From Deltaproteobacteria bacterium (lineage in GTDB: Bacteria; Myxococcota; JADLHZ01): 64,000 nucleotides of DNA. Shown here in pieces: positions 34,039 to 42,120 of this stretch. The notes under the pieces were generated by a model. That model did no database searches. It was not told where the DNA came from and was given only the letters and a program-made list of their open reading frames with translations. Position 1 is the first letter of the stretch, and the number at the start of each line of letters is the position of its first letter. Location of the stretch: NCBI GenBank assembly GCA_020848545.1, contig JADLHZ010000044.1:62001-126000 (forward strand), read 5' to 3'. Position numbers and translations under genes: made by a program.

Positions 34039-37000
34039 ATGCCCATCACACCCGTAGGTTCCGCTGCCGCTGGTTCCGTCACCGCGACTACGCCCACCAC
34101 GCCGACGCCGGCGCCGCAGACCACCGCGCCGCCGCTGCAAACGCCGCTCGGGCCGAGTGCGGCCGCCGCCGGTCAAAACGCGAAGAAGGTCACCTTCACC
34201 GGGCTCGGCGCTGCGTCGATGACCGCGAGCGCGACGACCAACCGCTTCGCGCGTGATACCTCGTTCGACAACTACACGACGACCGGCAATGGCCCCGTCG
34301 GGCGCGGCTTCGTGCGCGCCGAAGCGACGCCGATCCCAGGTGGCTGCCGGCTGAAGCTGAACAGCTTTCACGGCTCGCACAACGACTCGCTCACCGTGTG
34401 GCTGCTCGCCGAGGTCTTGGACAAGAAGACGAACCAGCTGCGCACGATCACACTGTCGGTGCTGGCGCAAAACGCGAACTTGAACGGCACGACTTACCGC
34501 GGCGAGCACTACTTCGATCTCGATTACGCCGAGATCAACAAGTTCCTGCAAGCGCGCAACCCGGCGCTGCAGATCGCACCGGGCACGACCGAGCTGGCCG
34601 TCGCCGCGCAGTGGAGCATCGGCCACCAAGCCGGCGGTTTTGGACGCGGCGGTAACTTCCGCCTGCCGATGCCGCAGGGCCAAGCGCAAAACGTCGTCAG
34701 CGTGCGCGCGAACACGGCCGTCGGATCGAACAACGCCGATCTGCCGCTCGACATGCAGGTCGCGTACCCAGCCGCGCTCGAAACGGCGCTGCCGAAGCTG
34801 AAGCGCGGCGGCAACGTCGTCTCGCGCTTGGAGAGCGAGCTCAAAGGCTCCAGCACCAAGCAAGAGATGCTCGCGGCGATCAAGGAAGCCTATCGCCTCG
34901 CCGGGCTCGTACACGCCGGCAAGGAGCACGAGGTCGAAAAGATCCTCGGCAAGGATTGGACGATCGAGCCGGTCAGCCGCTACTGGCTGAAGGACGACGG
35001 CACGACCACGCAGGGCAGCGCCGGCCGCGGCATGTTCAAGGGCTTTCGCGTCGACGGCGACGGCTTCCCGATGCAAGATCCGATGGTCGATCGCTACATG
35101 GACGACGGGCAGCTCGGCATGACGCGGCTCGAAGGCGCGATCCGCCTGCGCTCGAACAAGGCCGCCACTGGCATCAACGTGAAGCCCGGCGGCGGCCGCA
35201 GAGACGACAAGACGAGCATCACCCAGCGCATCGAAGTCGGCCTCGAGCTCGAGCCGAACGCGACCGTGCAAGACGCGGCGACTGTGCTCTCGAGCCTCGC
35301 GAGCGGGCAGTGGTCGGGCACCATCTTCAACCACGCGCAGAAGCAGGTGCGAAAGCTCGATCAGAGCCTGCAGCTCTCGGCGGCGCTGCAACCATGGGTC
35401 GACATCACGCAGGAGCGCCACAAGTTCACCGTGAAGAACAAGGTGACCGGCGTGGAAGTCGAGCTCTCGCTCGACAAGGTGTTCTGCAAGACCTTGCGCC
35501 CGCAGCACCAAAACGCAGACGGCACCGCCAAAGAAGCCGAGTTCTACGTGCTCGAAGCCGAGCTCGATCACTTGCAGTTGCAGAGCAGCAACCAAAGCAC
35601 GTACGTCTCCGGCACGCAGGTGCAGAGCGGGGCGTTTACGACCGACGCGCAGCAGGATCAGTGGCTGAAGCAGACGACGCCCGACGTCACGATGGACATC
35701 GAGCCGCGCCTGCACGAGATCACCGACCTCGACAACGAGTCGTTCCGCCAGACGACGTCGTACAGAGCGTTCGAAGGTCTGTCGAAGAAGCTCTTGCCGG
35801 CCCTGTTTCCGAGCGGCCTCCAGCCTGGCCGACAAAAAGCGGCGCAGGCGGCCGAAGCGATGGGCCTCGTCAACTTCGACCCAAAGAAGATGAAGGCGAG
35901 CCTCGAGCGCTTCGTCGAAGACGCCGGCTTCGAATGGACGCCGCAGCTCGACCAAGCGGCCGACGCCGCGGTCGCCGATCCGGTGAAGCGAAAGGCGATC
36001 GACCTCGCGCTCGGCACCAGCGGCGCCGCGGGCGTCTACAACGTCGTCACGCAGCAGCTCGGCGCGAACCTGCTCGCGTACGATGGCAAGCGGCTGAAGG
36101 CGCGGATCGAAGGGCGCTTGGAAGCGCTCGGCTACACGAGCACGCCGGCGATCGCTGCGATGGTCGACAAGATCACGACGACGAACCTTCCGCCGCAGAA
36201 CCTCGAGGGTTACTTGGCGCAGATGGCCCAGCGCGACGACGCGAACGTCCTCTATGACATCGCGCGCTTCGTCGGCGTGGCGCCCGCGCCGGTGCCGACG
36301 CCTTCGCCGGCGCACTTGTTCACGCTGGCGCGCGAGGCAGCGTTGGCGACGCGGCTCGAGCAGCAGAGCATCGACCCTGCCCAGGCCAAAGAGATCATGA
36401 AGTTCTTCGAAGCAGCGGTCGCGGCGGGGGAGGGCATCTACCAGATCCGCGCCGCCATCGAGGGGTTCCATTCGGCGAGCTGCGAGCAAGTGATCCAGCG
36501 CGGCAAGTACACCGGCAAGGCACCGATGTTGCGCGCCTCGGTGACCGCGCTCACGACCCGCGCCGACGCCGTGTTGAAGAGCCAGTTCGTCGCCGTGGAC
36601 CAAGGTGTCAAAGACGTGCTCGCGAAGATCGCGGCGACGCGCCCGCTGGCGGCGGCGCTGCAGCTCGCGTCGAACCTCACGGTGCAAGGCGGCGCCGTCC
36701 TCGAGCGCGAAGCGAAGGCGCTCGGCATCCCGTTCACGGCGAGCTACGATTGGACGGCGTTCGATGCGAGCTTCAAGCCGACCTTGCAGGCGTATGCCAT
36801 GCAAGCGACGCCGGCGCTCGCCACTTTCCTGCGCTCGTGCTTCCAAGCCGGTGTCCCGGCGCAGACTCTGACGCGCGTCCTGCAGACGGCGAGCAATGGC
36901 GATCTCGCGGCGGCGCTGCGCCAAAACAGCGTGTTCATCGTCGGCCTGACGGTGCCGGCAATCACCTACGACAAGGTCGCCGCGCAGCAGACCATCACGC

Positions 37001-37401
37001 AGCGGCTCGGCCAGCAGGCGCCGATGTTCAAGAAGGCCTGGCTCGATAAGACGATCGACAAGATGCTGGACCTCGGCGTCGCTCCGACCGCGATCAGCAA
37101 CTACTTGAGCTACGTCCTTGCCTACGGCGAAGCGCAGGCGCTGGCGAGCGCGGCGTTGCCGCATCTCGCTGGCCAGCTCCCGGCGGTCGAGCTCGACGCC
37201 GACGGCATCGGCACCTACTTGAAGGCCCGCTTCGGCGCGCAGTGGACCGCCGCGCACGAGCAGTACGCAAAGACGGCGCTCGCGGCGATCGTGCAGAAGC
37301 AAAACGCGATCGTCGGCTCGATCACGAGCTGGTACTACCCGTCGCAAGTGACGGCATGGCTCAAACAGCAATCCGGAATCGCGGCGCCGCCCGGCGTGTA
37401 G
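34039..37401 (+). CDS. 1120-residue hypothetical protein with possible CYTH-like domain
   Basis: Start at ATG 34039, 88 bases from the divergent giant gene; no strong Shine-Dalgarno. The first 45 residues are Thr/Pro/Ala-rich, followed by a beta-rich domain (about 48-230, with VTFTGLGAASM, HGSHNDSLTVWLLAEVLD). The segment about 320-560 contains VDRYMDDGQLGMTRLEGAIRLR, KTSITQRIEVGLELE, RHKFTVKNKVTGVEVELSL and AEFYVLEAELDHL. This order of charged strands recalls CYTH/triphosphate-tunnel enzymes, but the N-terminal ExExK signature is not clear. The rest (600-1120) is helical repeats. No signal peptide. The next gene starts 15 bases downstream, so they probably form an operon. Confidence 0.8.
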   Translation: MPITPVGSAAAGSVTATTPTTPTPAPQTTAPPLQTPLGPSAAAAGQNAKKVTFTGLGAASMTASATTNRFARDTSFDNYTTTGNGPVGRGFVRAEATPIPGGCRLKLNSFHGSHNDSLTVWLLAEVLDKKTNQLRTITLSVLAQNANLNGTTYRGEHYFDLDYAEINKFLQARNPALQIAPGTTELAVAAQWSIGHQAGGFGRGGNFRLPMPQGQAQNVVSVRANTAVGSNNADLPLDMQVAYPAALETALPKLKRGGNVVSRLESELKGSSTKQEMLAAIKEAYRLAGLVHAGKEHEVEKILGKDWTIEPVSRYWLKDDGTTTQGSAGRGMFKGFRVDGDGFPMQDPMVDRYMDDGQLGMTRLEGAIRLRSNKAATGINVKPGGGRRDDKTSITQRIEVGLELEPNATVQDAATVLSSLASGQWSGTIFNHAQKQVRKLDQSLQLSAALQPWVDITQERHKFTVKNKVTGVEVELSLDKVFCKTLRPQHQNADGTAKEAEFYVLEAELDHLQLQSSNQSTYVSGTQVQSGAFTTDAQQDQWLKQTTPDVTMDIEPRLHEITDLDNESFRQTTSYRAFEGLSKKLLPALFPSGLQPGRQKAAQAAEAMGLVNFDPKKMKASLERFVEDAGFEWTPQLDQAADAAVADPVKRKAIDLALGTSGAAGVYNVVTQQLGANLLAYDGKRLKARIEGRLEALGYTSTPAIAAMVDKITTTNLPPQNLEGYLAQMAQRDDANVLYDIARFVGVAPAPVPTPSPAHLFTLAREAALATRLEQQSIDPAQAKEIMKFFEAAVAAGEGIYQIRAAIEGFHSASCEQVIQRGKYTGKAPMLRASVTALTTRADAVLKSQFVAVDQGVKDVLAKIAATRPLAAALQLASNLTVQGGAVLEREAKALGIPFTASYDWTAFDASFKPTLQAYAMQATPALATFLRSCFQAGVPAQTLTRVLQTASNGDLAAALRQNSVFIVGLTVPAITYDKVAAQQTITQRLGQQAPMFKKAWLDKTIDKMLDLGVAPTAISNYLSYVLAYGEAQALASAALPHLAGQLPAVELDADGIGTYLKARFGAQWTAAHEQYAKTALAAIVQKQNAIVGSITSWYYPSQVTAWLKQQSGIAAPPGV

Positions 37402-37416
37402 TAGGCTCGTCGTCGG

Positions 37417-39270
37417 ATGCTGCTCACCGACTTTTTCGTGCAGGGCGTCGAGCGCTTCGCGCCGCAGCTGAAGGTGCGCTTGCAGCCGGGCCTCTCGGCG
37501 CTGGCGCCTGTCACGGACGACACCTTCATCGCCATGCTCACCGAGCTCTTTTATTCGGAGGGATTCGATCCGATGAGCCGCTTCGCGACGGCGCCGAGCG
37601 AAGCCGTGCGCGTCGGCTGCGTGATCACCGACGAGCGCGCGGGCAGCTTCCGCCTCATCCGCGATCTGAAGACGGCCAGCGCGCAGCTCGCGAAGGCCGA
37701 GAACGGCCAGTATCAGCCGGTCGCCAGCGGCGCGCGCGAGGTCTCGCAGCGGCTGCGCAGCGAGCTGTCGGTGCCGGCGCGCGACGTCTTCGAGACGCTC
37801 TTCGTGCTCGACGCCAAGCAGTTCCCGGCGGCGCCGTCACGTTCAGCGCCGCCGCCGCCCGTGCTCATGGCGCAGCCGCTCTCGCTCTTGTTGCCCGAGA
37901 CGGTCGCGCGGCGGCCTGCGGTCGAGGTGCAAGCGGAGCTCATCAAGCTGCGCCAGGCGCGCGACGCCGTGCTCGGCATCGAGAAGCTCGAGTACGAGCT
38001 CGACGGGCTGCAGAAGAAGCGCTTCAGCTTCGACGAGCTCGCGCAGAAGCGGAGCGCGTTTCGCGATCGCATCGCCGCGCTCGAACGCGAGCTTGGCCAA
38101 GGCGCTGCCCTCGACGCGTTGCCCGCGGACTTCACCGCGTTCGTGCAGAGCTTCGCCAAGCTGAAGCAGAAGTATACGGACGATCGCGGCAAGTTGCTCG
38201 ACGAGGTGACGAAGATGGAGGCCGAGGGCGCGCCGCCAGCGCCGACGTCGCTCTTGCAGGACGGCAAGTTCCTCGGCGGGATCGGCGGCGGCGCGGTGAT
38301 GCTGGCGATCGCCGCGTTCCTCGACGGCGATCTCCGCCTCATCGGCTTGCTCGACATCGCGCCGTTCGGGCTCGCCGCGGTGCAAGCGTTGGGCACGGTG
38401 AACGAGCTCGAAGACAGCGAGCGCTACGGGCTGCGGCTGCGCGCGTTGAAGGAGCGCGTGAAGCGGCTGGAGCAAAAGTTCGAGAAGGACTCGTCGGTCG
38501 TGCGCGACGCCGTCCGCCGCTTCAAAGCGGAGTCTGCCGATGACGTCGTGCAACAGCTCGCGCGGCGCCAGGCGGTGAAAGCCGAGCATGCGCGGCAGCT
38601 ACAGCTCGCGCAAGCGTTCGATGCCGGCGAAGGCCAAGCGCTCGAAGGCGGAGAGCTACAGGCCTTGAACGAGCGCATCGCCGAGATCGAGGCGCAGCTC
38701 GTCGGCGCGGCGAACGGCGGTGATCCGCGCGACATCGATCGGCGCGTCGCCGCGCTCGAAGCCGAGCTGTCCGGCGCGCCGGCGGCGCCCTTGGCGTTCG
38801 GCGCCACGCCGGTGACGGGCGCGGCGGTGAGCGCATCGCCCGTGATCACGGCGCCTTTTCTGTCCGTGCTGCGCGCCCTCGCCGACGCCAGCGGCCTCGA
38901 TGTCGCCGCGACCGCGCAGCAGCTCTCGCCCCGCGCGGGTGCGTATGCCGGACGCCTCGTCTCGCGGCCGAACACCGAGCTCACGCTAGACGAGCGCGGC
39001 GACGCGAGCTTCGGCGGTGCGGCGTACGCTCAGCTCCCCGGCCCCGAGCAGCACGCGCTCTACTTGTCGGTGCGCCTCGCGGCCTACGAACAGATCGCGG
39101 CGCGCCACGCGTTTCCGCTGTGGATCGATCGCCTCGCGCGGGTCGCCGACCTGCCGCACGAGGGCCTGCCGGCGTTCTACGCGCACCTCGCCAAGCGATC
39201 GCAGGTGTTCTTGCTCGGCGAAGACGGCGCCGCGCTCGCCAGCGTCGAGCAGCGGATCGCGCTCGCGTGA
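37417..39270 (+). CDS. YhaN/SMC-like coiled-coil protein lacking Walker A, with membrane hairpin
   Basis: 617 residues. The N-terminal lobe (1-150) follows the RecF/SMC/YhaN pattern ('F.V.gve.F...l.vrL.pGLs.l.P...D.fi.ml.eLFY', then RVGCVI, FRLIRDL, VFETLFVLDAKQFP), but the loop where GxxGxGKS should be reads LSALAPVTDDTF. Coiled coil spans about 165-285 and 330-450, split by a hydrophobic pair (about 286-327, GGIGGGAVMLAIAAFL and LLDIAPFGLAAVQAL). The C-terminal lobe has a signature-like LPGPEQHALYLSVRLAAYE (near 541) and a Walker B-like PLWIDR (near 567). It therefore looks like a pseudo-ATPase, or an ATPase whose P-loop has been replaced. Its stop overlaps the yraN-like start. Confidence 0.78.
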   Translation: MLLTDFFVQGVERFAPQLKVRLQPGLSALAPVTDDTFIAMLTELFYSEGFDPMSRFATAPSEAVRVGCVITDERAGSFRLIRDLKTASAQLAKAENGQYQPVASGAREVSQRLRSELSVPARDVFETLFVLDAKQFPAAPSRSAPPPPVLMAQPLSLLLPETVARRPAVEVQAELIKLRQARDAVLGIEKLEYELDGLQKKRFSFDELAQKRSAFRDRIAALERELGQGAALDALPADFTAFVQSFAKLKQKYTDDRGKLLDEVTKMEAEGAPPAPTSLLQDGKFLGGIGGGAVMLAIAAFLDGDLRLIGLLDIAPFGLAAVQALGTVNELEDSERYGLRLRALKERVKRLEQKFEKDSSVVRDAVRRFKAESADDVVQQLARRQAVKAEHARQLQLAQAFDAGEGQALEGGELQALNERIAEIEAQLVGAANGGDPRDIDRRVAALEAELSGAPAAPLAFGATPVTGAAVSASPVITAPFLSVLRALADASGLDVAATAQQLSPRAGAYAGRLVSRPNTELTLDERGDASFGGAAYAQLPGPEQHALYLSVRLAAYEQIAARHAFPLWIDRLARVADLPHEGLPAFYAHLAKRSQVFLLGEDGAALASVEQRIALA

Positions 39271-39668
39271 AGCCCCCGAGCGGGAAGACCAGCACGCGAA
39301 CGAAGGGCGCTGCCGCCGAAGCGTTCGCCCGCAGGCTGCTCGAAGAGGCGGGCTATCGCGTGGTCGAGATGAACGCGCGCACGCCGCTCTGGGAGCTCGA
39401 CGTCATCGCGTGGGACGAAGACACGCTCTGCTTCATCGAGGTGCGCAGCACGAAGGATCTCGCGTTCGGCGGACCGCTCGCGACCGTTGGCGCCGACAAG
39501 CGGCGGCGCGTCGTCCGCGGCGCCCGCGCCTGGCTCGCGCACCACGAGACGGCGCCGCCTGCGCGCCCGTGGCCGCCGGCGGTGCGCTTCGACGTGCTCG
39601 GGATCTGGGGCGAAGACGGCGCGCGACAGCACGAGCTCGTGCGCGGCGCGTTCGACGCCGGCGGGTAG
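39267..39668 (+). CDS. YraN/UPF0102-family nuclease-like protein
   Basis: 133 residues from GTG 39267, overlapping the previous stop (GTGA). Features of the UPF0102 restriction-endonuclease-like fold: KGAAAEAFARRLLEEAGYRVVEMNAR, WELDVIAWDEDTLCFIEVRS (the family's GEIDlI...FVEVK core, with Glu, Asp and Glu kept but the final Lys replaced by Arg) and ADKRRRVVRGARAWL. YraN is widespread and of unsettled function, with links to DNA uptake and replication. Here it is translationally coupled to a coiled-coil ATPase-like gene rather than to its usual rplS/rnhB neighbours. Confidence 0.88.
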   Translation: MKPPSGKTSTRTKGAAAEAFARRLLEEAGYRVVEMNARTPLWELDVIAWDEDTLCFIEVRSTKDLAFGGPLATVGADKRRRVVRGARAWLAHHETAPPARPWPPAVRFDVLGIWGEDGARQHELVRGAFDAGG

Positions 39669-39779
39669 CGTCTCTGGCGATGGCAGACCCCGCGAGCGGG
39701 GCTTGAAGGTTGGCGCCGTGGCTCGAGCGGTTGACCGCGACCACTTGATCTTCGACATCTGTTGTGTGCCCGTCCGGTC

Positions 39780-40598
39780 ATGGCGCGTCATAGAAAGGGC
39801 AATGCGCATAGCCCTACGCTTCCTCGGCATCGCGATCGAGTCACCCGCATCGTCGCCGCCAGTGTGATTGTGGCGGACGTCGCCGCGTGCATCGCGATCG
39901 CGATTGCCATGGTGCTTTATCCAGGTGGCACGGGTGAGCATCCGCATCTCGTGGGCCATGCGTTTTGGGAGAACGTTCTCTGCGATCTCGCGCAACCCAT
40001 CGCCTTCAATGGTCAACCGAACGACGCGGCACGACCGTTCGCGCAGTTTGGGACCGCCCTCGTGTTCTTGGCCGGCGGCCTGACGAACCTGCTCGCGCCG
40101 GTGGTCATCGACGATGCGCGCGCAGCCAGGCTTGGTAGACGCTTCGGCGTGCTCGGCGCGCTCGCGGCCGTGTTTCTCCCCGCGTTTCCATCCGAGCTCT
40201 ACCCGCTCATGCATTCGCTGGTCGTCTTGCTCGCCGGTCCCTTCACCCTGACGGCGTGCGTATTCTGGGTGGGCGGGTTGCGACGCAGCCGTTCTGCGCC
40301 GATGCACTTGCGCTGGTTGAGCATGGGACTTGCCGCGTCGACGGCCCTGGCGTTCTTCGCCTGGGTCGGGTGGTTTGCGCGCATGGGCATCGAGCGGTCG
40401 GCCGGCTCCGACACGGCTTTTCCCGCGATGTTCGTTGCACCACTGCAGCGCGTCGCGCTCATTGGCTTCGTGATCTGGATCGCCGAGGTCGGCAGAATTG
40501 CCTTCGCGGTCGCTCCACCGCTGTCGCAAGCCGCAGAGGTCGGTGAGTCTCAGCCCGCGACGCGTCGTCGCGTTGGCCGCGGTGCTACTCGAGCGTGA
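39780..40598 (+). CDS. Multi-pass membrane protein of unknown function (DUF998-like)
   Basis: 272 residues from ATG 39780 (TTG 39762 is possible). After a basic N-terminus there are about six hydrophobic segments (IVAASVIVADVAACIAIAIAMVL, FGTALVFLAGGLTNLLAPVV, FGVLGALAAVFLPAFPSELY, LVVLLAGPFTLTACVFWVGG, STALAFFAWVGWFA, VALIGFVIWIAEVGRIAFAV). The arrangement recalls DUF998-type small membrane proteins, but the match is weak. The C-terminal tail is Arg-rich and its last 14 bases overlap the convergent lipoprotein gene. The upstream gap contains a GC hairpin without a T-tract. Confidence 0.7.
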   Translation: MARHRKGNAHSPTLPRHRDRVTRIVAASVIVADVAACIAIAIAMVLYPGGTGEHPHLVGHAFWENVLCDLAQPIAFNGQPNDAARPFAQFGTALVFLAGGLTNLLAPVVIDDARAARLGRRFGVLGALAAVFLPAFPSELYPLMHSLVVLLAGPFTLTACVFWVGGLRRSRSAPMHLRWLSMGLAASTALAFFAWVGWFARMGIERSAGSDTAFPAMFVAPLQRVALIGFVIWIAEVGRIAFAVAPPLSQAAEVGESQPATRRRVGRGATRA

Positions 40599-42048
40599 AT
40601 TGCACCGGCTTTTTCGGCGGGTTCGATATCGGGTCGTCGTAGAGGACCGGCGGACTGACGCGGCGATCGGCGGCACCGCAGCCGGCGAAGCTCAACCTGC
40701 CGACGCCGCACTCGAGCCACGCGTCGACCGTGGCGCCTGGGGTCAGCGCCGCCGGTCGAGTAAATCCGCTGACAATGCGGCTGCGCCCCTCGTTTTGCAG
40801 CTCGAGCGTTCCGTCTCCGAGGCTGACGGCGTTCCCCAAGACCGGCGAGCGCGGCAGGCCGATTCCTGTGGTGTTCTCGACCGAAGGGTTGTCGTCGTTG
40901 CGGCTCATCAACACCTTGAGCTCGGCGCCGAGCACACGGCGCTGTGCATCGGAGCGCAGCGAGTAGAGCGCCAAGCCCAGGTCGAAGTTCTGCTTGCACG
41001 CCGGGGGCAGCGGGAACTCTCCGCCGCAGCGCGCATCGGTGACGACGCCAAGGGGATCGTAACCGCTGCCGGCCACCGTTCCGCGGTAGTATTCTCGCCG
41101 CAGGCGCTCGTCTTTCGGATGCACGATGCCCACGAAGGTGACGTTCGGCGCTTCGATGACGTTGCACGGTGCGAGCGAGCCCGTGCCCGACAGATCGTGG
41201 GGTCCCGAGTCGACGAGCGGGTCTTTGGCCGAGCACGAGGTGGCGGCGCGCCCGCGGAGGACGCCGTCGAGGTCGAAGACGAGATCGAGCGTATAGTCCG
41301 TTTGGCTGTTGATCATCTCTTCGTTGATCTTCACCGGCGCGAAGAAGGCGAACACGGCGGCGCCGATGGGGTCACCGTAGGTCGTTTCTTCGGCCGGGGC
41401 GCCGTCGGCGAAGCTGCCTGTGACTTGGGTCTGAGGGGCGGGGCATTTCCCTTCTGGGCATGCCGCCAGCGCCGTCGTTCCCGCGCGCGTGCGCCAAACC
41501 TGGGTCGAATGCCCGGTGGGGCCGGGTATCATGACCTCGAGCGTTGCCTGCGCCTTCACCGGGTAGCGCCACTTGACGAAACCATAGCGGTAGGTGCCGG
41601 CGATCTCGCCGTTGATCTCGAGCGCCGCATCGAGCGTCGCGCGGCTCGTCTTGCTCGCGAGATCGATGAACCCGGCGTTCGACCCGCGCGCGTCGGCGAG
41701 TTGCTTGGCGCGGTCCGCGGGCGACGCGGCGGTGGGCTCGTTCGGGAGGAAGTCGATGCACTCGGAAAATCCCGTGAACTTCCCGGTGTTCGGATCGAGC
41801 ACGACGTCTTGGCACATGCTGATTTGCTGGAAGGCCAGCTGCAAGGACGCGATCGTCGACGGTGCCGCCGCGCCGATGACCGCGTCGCGCCCCGGTCCGG
41901 GGTCGAAGTCAGCGGCCGAGGTGAGGACGGCGCGCAGGGTGCCGCCGGTGCCGAACGACTCGGTCGGCGGCGGCGAGGGCTTTTTCGGCGCGCAGGCAAG
42001 CGCGAAGAGAGCCAGGGCTGTGGCAGAAGCGGAAAGCACGAATTTCAT
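40585..42048 (-). CDS. Hypothetical lipoprotein
   Basis: 487 residues from ATG 42048. Signal MKFVLSASATALALFALAC with lipobox ALAC (Cys19), followed by a Pro/Lys linker. The mature part starts with a domain that reads like a calculated-quantity secreted beta-sandwich (TLRAVLTSAADFDPGPGRDAVIGAA; ATLDAALEINGEIAGTYRYGFVKWRYPVKAQATLEVMI), contains several cysteines in pairs (CQDV...CIDF, CPEGKCP, CSAK...CNVI, CGGE...CKQN) and ends near DDPISNPPKKPVQFTLE. No family recognised. It lies downstream of the 2578-residue lipoprotein on the same strand with a 72-base gap, so the two may be cotranscribed. Confidence 0.78.
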   Translation of the reverse strand: MKFVLSASATALALFALACAPKKPSPPPTESFGTGGTLRAVLTSAADFDPGPGRDAVIGAAAPSTIASLQLAFQQISMCQDVVLDPNTGKFTGFSECIDFLPNEPTAASPADRAKQLADARGSNAGFIDLASKTSRATLDAALEINGEIAGTYRYGFVKWRYPVKAQATLEVMIPGPTGHSTQVWRTRAGTTALAACPEGKCPAPQTQVTGSFADGAPAEETTYGDPIGAAVFAFFAPVKINEEMINSQTDYTLDLVFDLDGVLRGRAATSCSAKDPLVDSGPHDLSGTGSLAPCNVIEAPNVTFVGIVHPKDERLRREYYRGTVAGSGYDPLGVVTDARCGGEFPLPPACKQNFDLGLALYSLRSDAQRRVLGAELKVLMSRNDDNPSVENTTGIGLPRSPVLGNAVSLGDGTLELQNEGRSRIVSGFTRPAALTPGATVDAWLECGVGRLSFAGCGAADRRVSPPVLYDDPISNPPKKPVQFTLE

Positions 42049-42120
42049 GCGTTGGCCTCGATGAAAGAAGCAGGGTGAAGGTCTTTGACATAGGGCTGAG
42101 GGCTCGAACACGCGGCGTCC

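Noticed and set aside
33951-34124. Longer N-terminus of the giant gene (starts at 34040 or 34124)
   Set aside because: Would overlap the divergent gene at 34039, and the extra residues (GVGVVGVVAVTEPAAAEP) are just antisense of its Thr/Pro-rich start; 33950 has GAGGAG upstream.
33970-37371. 1133-residue open frame antisense to the 1120-residue protein
   Set aside because: High-GC shadow; the plus strand has normal amino-acid composition and operon context.
39688-39701. Possible terminator CCCCGCGAGCGGGG after the YraN-like gene
   Set aside because: Stem of only 5-6 bp and no T-tract after it on either strand; may be chance in GC-rich sequence.
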